NCBI RefSeq assembly: GCF_947497045.1
Contig: NZ_CANMEU010000002.1
Location: 496,001-560,000, forward strand
Reading direction: 5' to 3'
Length of the DNA stretch: 64,000 nt
DNA from: an uncultured Tateyamaria sp.
GTDB lineage: Bacteria; Pseudomonadota; Alphaproteobacteria; Rhodobacterales; Rhodobacteraceae
The translations under genes were made by a program, and so were the position numbers. The notes under the pieces are model-generated. The model was not told where the DNA came from. It worked only from the letters and a program-made list of their open reading frames with translations, and searched no databases. Below, in pieces: positions 1-9,579 of this stretch; the first letter of the stretch is position 1, and each line of letters begins with the position of its first letter.

Positions 1-1
1 C

Positions 2-304
2 CACTGTCATGCCCCGTCCTGGGACGCATGGCGCACCGCCTTTGACTATCGCCACGCCAAAGGCTCTTACCGGTCGGATCTGCGCCCCGCGATCCCGCCC
101 GAAAATGGCGGCATGTCGCTGCATGATCTTTTTGCCCACCTATACGATGATCAGGGCGAGGAGGGCTTGCGCGCCTTTTTTGACGAAGTGATCAGTGACA
201 GCCCCGCCTTGCGCGCGCGCCTGTCAAAACAGGGGTTGCTGCGCGAGGTTGATCTGGCCCTTGATGCCGCGCTCGCCCGACACTTCCCCGACGCTGCGGT
301 TTGA
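2..304 (+). CDS. C-terminal fragment of an unidentified protein, truncated by the window start
   Basis: Frame open from base 2 to the stop at 304 (...WDAWRTAFDYRHAKGSYRSDLRPAIPPENGGMSLHDLF...). The family was not confidently recognised. Confidence 0.6.
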   Translation, partial: HCHAPSWDAWRTAFDYRHAKGSYRSDLRPAIPPENGGMSLHDLFAHLYDDQGEEGLRAFFDEVISDSPALRARLSKQGLLREVDLALDAALARHFPDAAV

Positions 305-428
305 CGCCAACCCACGCCTTTGTTATGGACGCAGCGCGTGTCGGGGCCAAAGGCCTCCGCTTGGGCCATTCGGGCCGGCAGCAGATGATGCCGCGGGCCA
401 AGTCAGTGTCCGCAACATACGGACATAC

Positions 429-1913
429 ATGACAAAATTTTCTGATCTGAACCTCAATCCAAAGGTCCTCAAAGCCATCGACGAAGCGGGCTACGAAAGC
501 CCCACGCCCATTCAGGCGGGTGCGATTCCCCCTGCCCTTGAGGGACGCGACGTTCTGGGGATCGCCCAGACCGGCACCGGCAAGACCGCCAGCTTTACCC
601 TGCCCCTGATCACCATGCTGGCCCGTGGCCGCGCTCGCGCACGGATGCCGCGCAGCCTCGTGCTGTGCCCCACGCGCGAATTGGCCGCGCAGGTGGCCGA
701 GAACTTCGACACCTATGCCAAGCATGTGAAGCTGACCAAGGCCCTGCTGATCGGCGGTGTGTCGTTCAAGGAACAGGACATCCTGATCGACAAGGGTGTT
801 GACGTGCTGATCGCCACACCGGGCCGCCTGCTTGACCATTTCGAACGCGGCAAGCTGATCCTGAATGACGTCAAGGTCATGGTCGTGGACGAAGCTGACC
901 GCATGCTTGACATGGGGTTCATTCCCGATATCGAGCGCATCTTTGGTCTGACGCCATTCACCCGCCAGACCCTGTTTTTCTCGGCGACCATGGCCCCTGA
1001 AATCGAGCGGATCACCAACACTTTCCTGTCCAATCCCGAGCGGATCGAGGTTGCGCGCCAGGCCACAGCCTCCGAGACAATCGAGCAGGGCGTGGTCATG
1101 TTCAAAGGCTCGCGCAAGGATCGTGAAGGCAGCGAAAAGCGCAAGGTGCTGCGCCTGATAATTGATGGCGAAGGTGAGAAATGCACCAATGCCATCATCT
1201 TCTGCAACCGCAAGACGGATGTGGACACGGTTGCCAAGTCCCTGAAAAAATACGGCTATGACGCGGCACCCATCCACGGTGATCTGGACCAATCGCAACG
1301 GACCCGCACGCTGGAAGGGTTCCGCAATGGCGAGTTGCGTTTCCTTGTCGCCTCGGATGTGGCCGCGCGCGGGCTTGATGTGCCTTCGGTCAGCCACGTG
1401 TTCAACTTTGACGTCCCAAGCCACGCCGAAGACTATGTGCACCGCATTGGCCGGACGGGCCGTGCAGGACGTGACGGCAAGGCGATGATGATCTGCGTGC
1501 CGCGCGATGAAAAGAACTTCGATGCCATTGAAAAGCTGATCCAGAAGGAAATTCCGCGTCTGGACAACCCGCTTGGCACCAAGGCGCCCGAGCCTGCGGA
1601 CACAAACCCAGACGACAAGGTCGAGGACAAGCCCAAGCGCACCCGCCGCCCACGTAAGGCCAAGGACGACGCCCCCCACGCCGAAGAGGTAAAGGCCGAC
1701 GCGCCCATGCAAGAGGTCGAGGCGAAGGAAACGCCCAAGCCTGAACAGGAGGCGACAGCCAAAGCGTCAAGCAGCCGGGGTGGGCGTTCGTCCGACCGCG
1801 GTGGACGCGGCAAGGGGCGCAATGATGATCGAGGTGGTAACAAGGTTGTCGGCCTGGGCGATCACACGCCAACCTTCATCCAGCTGAGTTTCGACGAGCG
1901 GCGCGCCAGCTGA
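429..1913 (+). CDS. DEAD-box ATP-dependent RNA helicase with basic/RGG-rich C-terminal tail
   Basis: Q-motif PTPIQ, AQTGTGKT, PTRELA, DEAD (VVDEADRMLD), SAT and HRIGRTGRAGR motifs; tail SSSRGGRSSDRGGRGKGRNDDRGG. Start chosen at MTKFSDLNLNPK rather than the longer ORF from 195. Confidence 0.95.
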   Translation: MTKFSDLNLNPKVLKAIDEAGYESPTPIQAGAIPPALEGRDVLGIAQTGTGKTASFTLPLITMLARGRARARMPRSLVLCPTRELAAQVAENFDTYAKHVKLTKALLIGGVSFKEQDILIDKGVDVLIATPGRLLDHFERGKLILNDVKVMVVDEADRMLDMGFIPDIERIFGLTPFTRQTLFFSATMAPEIERITNTFLSNPERIEVARQATASETIEQGVVMFKGSRKDREGSEKRKVLRLIIDGEGEKCTNAIIFCNRKTDVDTVAKSLKKYGYDAAPIHGDLDQSQRTRTLEGFRNGELRFLVASDVAARGLDVPSVSHVFNFDVPSHAEDYVHRIGRTGRAGRDGKAMMICVPRDEKNFDAIEKLIQKEIPRLDNPLGTKAPEPADTNPDDKVEDKPKRTRRPRKAKDDAPHAEEVKADAPMQEVEAKETPKPEQEATAKASSSRGGRSSDRGGRGKGRNDDRGGNKVVGLGDHTPTFIQLSFDERRAS

Positions 1914-1922
1914 AAGGTGTGC

Positions 1923-2309
1923 TCAGAACTCGGCACCGGGGTGCCATGACATCCCATGCACGGCCCGCCACACGCCATCGTTTTGGGCAAACCACAGCGT
2001 GAGGTTTTCTTCACTGCTGCGCGCCCATGTCACTTCGCGGATATCCGGCGTCTGATCGGCGTCAAAGATATTGCGCAGCTCGATCCGAAATTCGGGAACG
2101 CCCGGTGACATGGTGAACGTCTCTTCGCGCAGCGCGACACCAAGAAGGTCCCGTGCACCTTCCTGGTCAATGCCGACAAAGGCCTCGACCGGCGCATCCC
2201 GTTCAATCTGTTTGTTCACGTGTGTCTCTCCCTCATTGCCTTGAACGAGTGTTGCGGCGATCCACGCCAGACCAGCAAGCGCCAGAAGGGCCGCCGCAGC
2301 GCGCATCAT
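1923..2309 (-). CDS. Small protein with N-terminal membrane/signal segment, unknown function
   Basis: 128-aa ORF with hydrophobic N-terminus (MMRAAAALLALAGLAWIAATLV); start overlaps the stop of the upstream ORF. Confidence 0.65.
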   Translation of the reverse strand: MMRAAAALLALAGLAWIAATLVQGNEGETHVNKQIERDAPVEAFVGIDQEGARDLLGVALREETFTMSPGVPEFRIELRNIFDADQTPDIREVTWARSSEENLTLWFAQNDGVWRAVHGMSWHPGAEF

Positions 2310-2983
2310 TTGACGCTTTTTACACTGAATGTTGTATCGGGAATCATCTTGTTCAATTCGATCACCAGATAGTCCGCATGGCGCTTCTTGATCGTCATGC
2401 CCGAATGCATGATCGACTTCTTGTGATCCTTGAACGCGCTTGAGCTCTTGTACTCATCGCCGTGCCCGGCCGGTGAATGTTTGGAATTTCCGATGGCGTG
2501 CCCGAACTCATGCGCCGCACCCGACTGTTTGACACCTTTACCCCCGCCCTTGTTCACCTCGACGGTATCCTCGGTATCGAGCGTCATCTCCTGCTTGCCC
2601 CAGTTGACCACGCTGCCGTTGAACTTGCCCTTGGGCACCTTCACGGCCGTCACCTTCCAATGCGCGCCGGATGTCTTGGGGTCGATGTCGAATTTCACGA
2701 CAAAGGGCTTGTCCTTGAAATAGTTGGCAAAATCGGATGTGCCGCTGACAGATAGCACGAATTTCCCGTTCCAGGCCTTGCGAATGACCCTTTCGATTTC
2801 CTTGTGAAAATCCTTCTTTTCCTTCGAGGTCCACGCGGTTGCGCCCCCCTTGGTCGTATAATTGTACGACCAGAACTGCTGCACCCAGATTTGCCCTTTG
2901 GATCCAAGCACAGAAAAATCCATCCGCTTGGTTTTTTTCTTGAAATCCATCTTCGGCGGTTTCTTTATCTTCTCATCTGCCAT
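2306..2983 (-). CDS. Putative zinc metallopeptidase-like protein (HEFGH motif)
   Basis: 225 aa from MADEKIKKPPKMDF; GAAHEFGHAIGNSKHSPAGHGDEYK followed by a Met-turn-like SIMHSGM; no signal peptide seen. Confidence 0.7.
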   Translation of the reverse strand: MADEKIKKPPKMDFKKKTKRMDFSVLGSKGQIWVQQFWSYNYTTKGGATAWTSKEKKDFHKEIERVIRKAWNGKFVLSVSGTSDFANYFKDKPFVVKFDIDPKTSGAHWKVTAVKVPKGKFNGSVVNWGKQEMTLDTEDTVEVNKGGGKGVKQSGAAHEFGHAIGNSKHSPAGHGDEYKSSSAFKDHKKSIMHSGMTIKKRHADYLVIELNKMIPDTTFSVKSVK

Positions 2984-3098
2984 CGAAATGCCCTTGCCGA
3001 AAAAATGCCTGTGCGGGCCCAAATTGACCCGATTGCAATACTGTTTGCATTTAAGGCGTGAGCCGCCCCGCTCTGTCAAGATTGGGGCGGTGCCTTTC

Positions 3099-4769
3099 CT
3101 AGTGCATCCGGCTGATAACGACCGTGACTTCCGGCTTCTTGCCAATCTCGTCCTGCCCGGATTTGCGCACGATGCGGCGCAAGGCTTCGGTCAGCTTGTC
3201 ATCATCACGTAAGGTCTTGGCATCCGCTCGGCCCAGAAACTGGCCGATATCCGCTTCCAACACTTCGACCAATGCAGCCTTGGAGGTGCCCATATCCGGC
3301 AGCCCCATGGTTTCACACCATGGATCGCCAAGCGGCTCATCCTCTTCATCCAGGATCAGCGTCACCAGAACGTGCCCATTCAGCGCCATGCGAATACGAT
3401 CCCGCACAACCCCGTCCAGCGCACCGATTTGCACCGACCCGTCCAGATAGGTCCGCCCGGTTTCGATATATTCGGCCACTTTGGGTGCATTGCCCGACAG
3501 GTCGATCATCATCCCGTTCACCGCCAGCACACCTGTGCGCCCGGCGCTTTCCGCCATCTTGACGTGTTCGCGCAAATGCCGGTGTTCACCGTGCATCGGC
3601 ACCACGATCTGCGGGTTAACGATGTCATGCAGGCGCGCGATATCCGGCCCGTTCGCATGGCCCGACACGTGATAAAGCCCCGAGGAGTCATCGACCACAT
3701 CCACGCCCTTTTCGGACAGCTGGTTCATAATCCGGATTACACCACGTTCATTGCCGGGAATGGTTTTCGAGGAAAACAGGAACAGATCGCCCTCTTTCAG
3801 CTCCAGCCCCATATATTTGCCGTTGGCCAGTTGGGCCGACGCCGCGCGCCGCTCGCCTTGTGATCCGGTCACAAGCAACATCAGGTTCTCGCGCGGAATG
3901 CTGCGCGCATCCTCGGGGCTGACCACGGTCGGGAAATCCTTGAGGACCCCGGTCTCGATTGAGGCTTCGATCATCCGCCGCATGGCACGGCCAAGCAGCA
4001 CAATCGAACGGCCCGCCCGCGCACCCGCATCCGCCAATGTCTTCACACGGGCCACATTGGACGCAAAGGTGGTGGCAACCACGACGCCCTCAGTATGGTC
4101 GCGCACCAGCTTTTCAATCTCCGGCCCGACACTCGTTTCGGACCGACCCGGATTGGGTGAAAAGACGTTGGTGCTGTCACAGACGAACGCCTTGACCCCG
4201 CCCTTGGACACCTCGGCCCAGAGGTCCGGGTCAAAGGGTTCGCCCACGATGGGGGTCTCGTCCAGTTTGAAGTCGCCCGAGTGGATCACCCGGCCATGGG
4301 CGCTGTCGATGATCAGGGCCGCACTTTCGGGGATCGAGTGGGACATGGGCAGAAAGCCGACCTTGAACGGGCCCACCTCGACCTGTTCGGGCCATGCGCC
4401 GGTGACGCGCACCGCCTCTTCATCGTGGCCATGTTCGCCCATCTTGCGCCGCGCGATATTGGCGGTAAAGGCGCGCGCATAGATAGGCACGCCAAGTTGG
4501 TCATAGGTGTGTGCAATAGCGCCCACATGGTCTTCGTGGGCATGGGTGACAAAGATCGCCTCGATGCGATCCTTGCGTTCGGCAAGCCATGTGATGTCGG
4601 GCAGGATCAGGTCCACGCCGGGCGAGCCGTCCATATCCGGAAAGGTTACGCCAAGGTCCACCACGATCAGGCGTTCCTGTTCGGGTTTGCCATAGCCATA
4701 TACATAGGCGTTCATGCCTATTTCACCCGCCCCCCCAAGGGGCAGGTAGATCAGTCGTTCACTGCTCAT
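3099..4769 (-). CDS. rnj: Ribonuclease J (metallo-beta-lactamase/beta-CASP)
   Basis: THAHEDHVGAI, GGAGEIGMN, beta-CASP region and C-terminal MHGEHRHL. Confidence 0.93.
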   Translation of the reverse strand: MSSERLIYLPLGGAGEIGMNAYVYGYGKPEQERLIVVDLGVTFPDMDGSPGVDLILPDITWLAERKDRIEAIFVTHAHEDHVGAIAHTYDQLGVPIYARAFTANIARRKMGEHGHDEEAVRVTGAWPEQVEVGPFKVGFLPMSHSIPESAALIIDSAHGRVIHSGDFKLDETPIVGEPFDPDLWAEVSKGGVKAFVCDSTNVFSPNPGRSETSVGPEIEKLVRDHTEGVVVATTFASNVARVKTLADAGARAGRSIVLLGRAMRRMIEASIETGVLKDFPTVVSPEDARSIPRENLMLLVTGSQGERRAASAQLANGKYMGLELKEGDLFLFSSKTIPGNERGVIRIMNQLSEKGVDVVDDSSGLYHVSGHANGPDIARLHDIVNPQIVVPMHGEHRHLREHVKMAESAGRTGVLAVNGMMIDLSGNAPKVAEYIETGRTYLDGSVQIGALDGVVRDRIRMALNGHVLVTLILDEEDEPLGDPWCETMGLPDMGTSKAALVEVLEADIGQFLGRADAKTLRDDDKLTEALRRIVRKSGQDEIGKKPEVTVVISRMH

Positions 4770-4773
4770 AATT

Positions 4774-5547
4774 TCAGGTATTTTCCTTGTTATAGCGATG
4801 GATGACCGTCAGGCCATGCATCGTCAATTCGTCTTGATAATGATCAAAGAGGGCTTCAGTCTGCTGAAACAGCGGCGCAAGGCCCCCTGTTGAAATCACG
4901 CGCATCTCACGGGCGCGTTCCGCCTTGATCCTGGCACATATCTCACGCACCAATCCGACGTAACCCCAAAACACCCCCGACTGCATGCAGGTGACAGTGT
5001 TGGTACCAATGACGGCCTGGGGCTTGGTAATGTCCACATGGGGCAGTGCGGCAGCCGCGTTGTGCAGCGCCTCAAGGCTGAGGTTCACACCAGGTGCGAT
5101 CACCCCCCCGATATAGGCCCCATCACTGTCCACCACGTCGAATGTCGTGGCGGTGCCGAAGTCAACCATGATCAGGTCACCGCCATAGAGATCGTGCCCC
5201 GCAACCGTATTTACAAGACGGTCAGGGCCAACTTGTGTGCCTTCATCCACGCGCACCCCCACCGGCAGCAGGCAATCGGGCTTGCCCACCACGATGGGGC
5301 GCGTGTTGAAATAGCGATCTGCCAGAACGCGCAGGTTGAACACCACCCGCGGCACCGTGGAGGAGATAATCATATCGGTGATTTCAACATCAATGTTCTG
5401 GAACTTCATCAATGTCGACAGCCAGACATAGTATTGATCCGCCGTGCGCTGCCATTCGGTCGAGGTGCGCCAGGTGCCGATAAACGCCTCTCCGTCCCAG
5501 ATGGAAAACACGGTGTTGGTGTTGCCGCAGTCGATGGCCAAGAGCAT
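4774..5547 (-). CDS. coaX: Type III pantothenate kinase
   Basis: MLLAIDCGNTNTVFSIW, VGPDRLVN and DFGTATTFDVV motifs. Confidence 0.93.
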   Translation of the reverse strand: MLLAIDCGNTNTVFSIWDGEAFIGTWRTSTEWQRTADQYYVWLSTLMKFQNIDVEITDMIISSTVPRVVFNLRVLADRYFNTRPIVVGKPDCLLPVGVRVDEGTQVGPDRLVNTVAGHDLYGGDLIMVDFGTATTFDVVDSDGAYIGGVIAPGVNLSLEALHNAAAALPHVDITKPQAVIGTNTVTCMQSGVFWGYVGLVREICARIKAERAREMRVISTGGLAPLFQQTEALFDHYQDELTMHGLTVIHRYNKENT

Positions 5548-5560
5548 GGGGTGCGTCCCT

Positions 5561-6310
5561 TCAGAAATAAACGTCGCCCGCCGGGATGCGCACCCGGCCT
5601 TTGGGCGTCTCTAGAACAAGTTGGCCGTCTGCGTCCACATCTGCGAACGTTCCCTGATAGGCCTCGCGGGTTGTGCGGGCGGTGATGACCTCGCCCAGAC
5701 GGGCGGCGCGGGCCAGCCACGCGGTGCGAATAGGCGCAAAGCCGTAGGTGACAAACTGGGCCTCGTAGCGAGCATAGGATTGGGCCAGCAGGTTCAAAAA
5801 CGCCTGCGGCGTGATGTTCACTCCCAACTCGGATTTCAGGGCCACGGGGCGCACAGCCCCCTCCTCGACCTGATCCGCGCCCGGTGCTGTTTTCAGGTTG
5901 ACCCCGACACCAATGGCCAGATGTGTCACCGCCGCACCTGTGCTGATGCTCTCAAGCAGGATGCCCGCCACCTTGCCATCGCGCAGCAGCACGTCGTTGG
6001 GCCACTTCAGCGCAAAGGCATCGCCACGCCCCGTGGCCGCCACGAAAGCATCATGCAAGGCCAGCGATATGACAAAAGAGCGTAGCGCGGCATCGCCCGG
6101 TGCCTCGCGCATCGGCAACACCAAAGTCGCGGCAAAATTGCCCGCAGGCATGGACCAAGCGCGGCCACGTCGCCCCCGTGCAGCCGTCTGGTTCAGTCCC
6201 AAGATCCACTCAAGCCCCGCCAAATCAGTCGCGCGACGTGCCGCTTCGCTCAACGTGGAATCAACCTCGGTCAGGACAGTGCGGCCATAGCCTTCAGGCC
6301 ACCCGGTCAT
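5561..6310 (-). CDS. birA: Biotin-[acetyl-CoA-carboxylase] ligase
   Basis: GRRGRAW and LKWPNDVLL motifs typical of biotin protein ligase. Confidence 0.92.
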   Translation of the reverse strand: MTGWPEGYGRTVLTEVDSTLSEAARRATDLAGLEWILGLNQTAARGRRGRAWSMPAGNFAATLVLPMREAPGDAALRSFVISLALHDAFVAATGRGDAFALKWPNDVLLRDGKVAGILLESISTGAAVTHLAIGVGVNLKTAPGADQVEEGAVRPVALKSELGVNITPQAFLNLLAQSYARYEAQFVTYGFAPIRTAWLARAARLGEVITARTTREAYQGTFADVDADGQLVLETPKGRVRIPAGDVYF

Positions 6311-6363
6311 AACGTGCCCGCGTTCCGAAGGTGTTTCACGGACGGTCGGCTAACCAACGGCGC

Positions 6364-7800
6364 CTAGTTCACCAACGTGGCCGCAGCCGCCGCTGCCGCG
6401 CCTTCGACACCGAACATGTTGACGATGCCCAGAACCATGACCGCAGCCGAGCCCATAAGCATCACCCACAAAATCGGGGATTTGCCGCCATTCAGACGAT
6501 CTTCGCCCGCATCGCCAAAATACATGAAGAACACGATGCGCAGATAGTAATAGGCTCCGATAACGGAGGCGATCACACCAGCGATGGCAAGCCACGCAAG
6601 GCCCCCCTCATAGGCGGCGCGCAGAACATAGAACTTGCCGAAGAAGCCCAGCATGGGCGGCACACCGGCGAGCGAGAACATCAGGACGAGCATCGCGAGC
6701 GCCTTGCCGGGTTCTTTCTTGGCATAGCTGTTGAGGGACGAGATTTCGGTTACGGGCTGACCATCCTTCTCCATCATCAGGATGAAGGCGAAGGTACCGA
6801 CGTTCATCGTCACGTAGATCGCCATGTAGACCAGCATCGCCTGCACACCAAGCACCGTGCCCGCCGCGAGGCCCATCAGCGCATAGCCCATATGGGCAAT
6901 CGACGAAAACGCCATCAGCCGCTTGATGTTGGTCTGCCCGATGGCCGCGAAGGCCCCAAGGAACATGGACAAGACGGACAGCAACGCCATGATCTGCTGC
7001 CAGTCCGCGACCGCGCCGCCAAAGGCGTCGTGCATCACGCGCGCAAACAGGGCCATGGCCGCGACTTTGGGTGCGGTGGCAAAGAAGGCGGTGACGGGCG
7101 TGGGCGAACCTTCGTACACATCCGGCGTCCACATGTGGAACGGCACGGCAGACACCTTGAACGCGAAACCCGCCATCAGGAACACAAGACCAAAGAGCAG
7201 CCCGAGCGACACGCCCTCTTGTGCGACCTGCACGATACCCGAAAACAGCGTCGTGCCCGCATAGCCATAGACCAGCGACGCACCGTACAGCAACAAGCCC
7301 GAGGATAACGCACCCAGCACAAAATACTTGAGGCCCGCCTCGGTTGACTTGACCGAGTCCCGGCGCAGGGACGCAACGACATAAAGCGACAGCGATTGCA
7401 GCTCGAGGCCCATGTACAGCGCCATCAGATCGCCCGCTGACACCATCATCATCATGCCCACGACCGCCAGCGCAACCAGCACCGGATATTCAAAGCGCAG
7501 CAATCCGCGCGCGGCCATGTACCCTTCGCTCATCAACAGAACGGCAGCTGCCGAGATCAGGATCGTCACCTTGGCAAAGCGCGAAAACCCGTCATCGATG
7601 AACATGCCGGAGAAGGCCGCGTTGCTGCCCTCCCCCGTGAACCCGATCCACGCCGCCAGCGCCAGGAACACAGCCGCTGTTGACCAAACGAGGGGCGAGG
7701 CCAGGTCGTCCTTGGACGTATAGACCGCCCCAATCAGGGCCAGAATGGCAAACCCCGACAGCAGGATTTCAGGCAGGATGATGGTCAGATCAGCGGACAT
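6364..7800 (-). CDS. nuoN: NADH-quinone oxidoreductase subunit N
   Basis: Multi-TM antiporter-like subunit, first in the conserved N-M-L-K-J order. Confidence 0.95.
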   Translation of the reverse strand: MSADLTIILPEILLSGFAILALIGAVYTSKDDLASPLVWSTAAVFLALAAWIGFTGEGSNAAFSGMFIDDGFSRFAKVTILISAAAVLLMSEGYMAARGLLRFEYPVLVALAVVGMMMMVSAGDLMALYMGLELQSLSLYVVASLRRDSVKSTEAGLKYFVLGALSSGLLLYGASLVYGYAGTTLFSGIVQVAQEGVSLGLLFGLVFLMAGFAFKVSAVPFHMWTPDVYEGSPTPVTAFFATAPKVAAMALFARVMHDAFGGAVADWQQIMALLSVLSMFLGAFAAIGQTNIKRLMAFSSIAHMGYALMGLAAGTVLGVQAMLVYMAIYVTMNVGTFAFILMMEKDGQPVTEISSLNSYAKKEPGKALAMLVLMFSLAGVPPMLGFFGKFYVLRAAYEGGLAWLAIAGVIASVIGAYYYLRIVFFMYFGDAGEDRLNGGKSPILWVMLMGSAAVMVLGIVNMFGVEGAAAAAAATLVN

Positions 7801-7815
7801 TGTTCAAAACCGTTC

Positions 7816-9357
7816 TTAGTTTGCAGCCAATTGCGTTGCGGCCTCTGCCGCCACAAGGGCCGTGTCATATTGGGTCACAAGGGCGGCCACCGATGGCCCG
7901 ATGATGTCGAGGATCAGCGCAGGATAGACCCCAAGCAGGATCGTCATCACCACAAGCGGTGCAAAAATCGCACGCTCGCGCCGGCTCATGTCGGTGATCG
8001 ACTTCAGGCTCTCCTTGATCAGATCGCCCATCACCACGCGGCGGTAAAGCCACAGCGCATAAGCGGCCGAAAAGATAACCCCGGTCGTTGCCACGGCCGC
8101 CACCCAGGTGTTGACCTGGAACACCGCCATCAGCGTCAGGAACTCGCCCACGAAACCGGAGGTGCCGGGCAGGCCCACATTTGCCATGGTGAACAGCATG
8201 AAGATCAGCGCATAGGCGGGCATCTTGTTCACGAGGCCCCCATAGGCGTCGATCTCGCGCGTGTGCATCCGGTCATAGATCACGCCCACACACAGGAACA
8301 ACGCCCCCGAAATGAACCCGTGGCTGAGCATCTGGAAGATCGCGCCATCCAGCCCCTGCTGGTTGGCAGCGAAGATGCCCATGGTCACAAAGCCCATGTG
8401 GGCGACCGAGGAATAGGCGATCAGCTTTTTCATGTCCTCCTGCACCAGCGCCACCAGCGAGGTGTAGACGATGGCGATGGCCGACATCCACAAGACCAGC
8501 GGCGCCATCACGTCAGAGCCGACCGGGAACATCCCGATGGAAAAACGGATAAAGCCATAGCCGCCGAGTTTCAGCAGGATCGCCGCCAGCACCACCGATC
8601 CGGCGGTGGGGGCCTGCACGTGCGCATCCGGCAACCACGTATGGACCGGCCACATCGGCATCTTGACCGCAAAGCTGGCGAAGAAGGCCAGGAACAGCAG
8701 CGTCTGCATGCCCCCCACGACCTGAATGCCAAGCAGCGAAAAGCTTTCGGAGCCGAACTGGTGGGTCAGAAGCTGTTCAATGTCGGTGGTGCCCGCATCC
8801 GCGAACATGCCCACCATCGCCACCAGCATCAGCACCGAGCCAAGGAAGGTATAAAGGAAGAACTTGAAGCTGGCATAGATGCGGTTCGCCCCGCCCCAGA
8901 TACCAATGATCAGGAACATCGGGATCAACCCGGCCTCGAAGAACAGGTAGAACAGCACCAGATCCAGCGCCATGAACACACCCAGCATCAGCGTCTCAAG
9001 CAGCAGGAAGGCGATCATGTATTCCTTGACCCGGTCCGTCACCGACCACGAGGCCGCAATCACCAGCGGCATCATAAAGGTGGTCAGCATCACGAACAGC
9101 ACCGAAATCCCGTCGACCCCCATCTTGTAGGTCAGACCCATGATCCAGGTGCCCTCTTCCACGAACTGGAAGCCGGTGTCGTTGGGGTCGAACTCGAACA
9201 GGATGAACAGCGAGGCGAGAAAGGTCAGCCCCGTTGTCGCCATCGCAACCCATTTGGCGTTGCGCTGCGCCGCCTCGTCCTCACCACGCAGGAACACAGC
9301 TAGGATCAGGGCCGCGAGGGCCGGCATAAAGGTGACGATGGAAAGAAGGTTGTCCAT
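7816..9357 (-). CDS. nuoM: NADH-quinone oxidoreductase subunit M
   Basis: [52 protein letters not shown]. Confidence 0.96.
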   Translation of the reverse strand: MDNLLSIVTFMPALAALILAVFLRGEDEAAQRNAKWVAMATTGLTFLASLFILFEFDPNDTGFQFVEEGTWIMGLTYKMGVDGISVLFVMLTTFMMPLVIAASWSVTDRVKEYMIAFLLLETLMLGVFMALDLVLFYLFFEAGLIPMFLIIGIWGGANRIYASFKFFLYTFLGSVLMLVAMVGMFADAGTTDIEQLLTHQFGSESFSLLGIQVVGGMQTLLFLAFFASFAVKMPMWPVHTWLPDAHVQAPTAGSVVLAAILLKLGGYGFIRFSIGMFPVGSDVMAPLVLWMSAIAIVYTSLVALVQEDMKKLIAYSSVAHMGFVTMGIFAANQQGLDGAIFQMLSHGFISGALFLCVGVIYDRMHTREIDAYGGLVNKMPAYALIFMLFTMANVGLPGTSGFVGEFLTLMAVFQVNTWVAAVATTGVIFSAAYALWLYRRVVMGDLIKESLKSITDMSRRERAIFAPLVVMTILLGVYPALILDIIGPSVAALVTQYDTALVAAEAATQLAAN

Positions 9358-9360
9358 GTG

Positions 9361-9579
9361 TCAGGTCCAGAATTGATTAAGAAAGGACAGCGCAACAAAC
9401 GCCGCAAAAAGGATCAGGGCAATCATCGGCCCAAACGCCACCATCGCCACGAGGGTCGCCCCGATGGTCCCGCCGATCACACCGCCCTTGGCGACGCGCC
9501 GCACATCCTGCCGGTCGTCGCGCATGTACATTACACCCGCAAACATCACCCCCAGACAGATCAGGCCAAGCAGTGGCAT
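9361..9579 (-). CDS. Small membrane protein between nuoL and nuoM
   Basis: 72 aa from [18 protein letters not shown]; start overlaps the nuoL stop (TGATG). Confidence 0.7.
   Translation of the reverse strand: MPLLGLICLGVMFAGVMYMRDDRQDVRRVAKGGVIGGTIGATLVAMVAFGPMIALILFAAFVALSFLNQFWT

Noticed and set aside
192-1712. 506-aa minus-strand ORF opposite the RNA helicase
   Set aside because: Antisense to a clear DEAD-box gene; composition typical of shadow ORFs in high-GC coding DNA; no recognisable domain.
2981-3020. Possible third copy of the GGAGTATTTTTGGCAAGATGAAG-type motif (minus strand GGCATTTTTTCGGCAAGGGCATT)
   Set aside because: Match is partial and overlaps the start region of the metallopeptidase-like gene; too weak to claim by eye.
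3062-3091. CCGCCCC...GGGGCGG inverted repeat after rnj as a terminator
   Set aside because: Long 14-nt loop and no U-tract in the transcript direction; unsupported as an intrinsic terminator.
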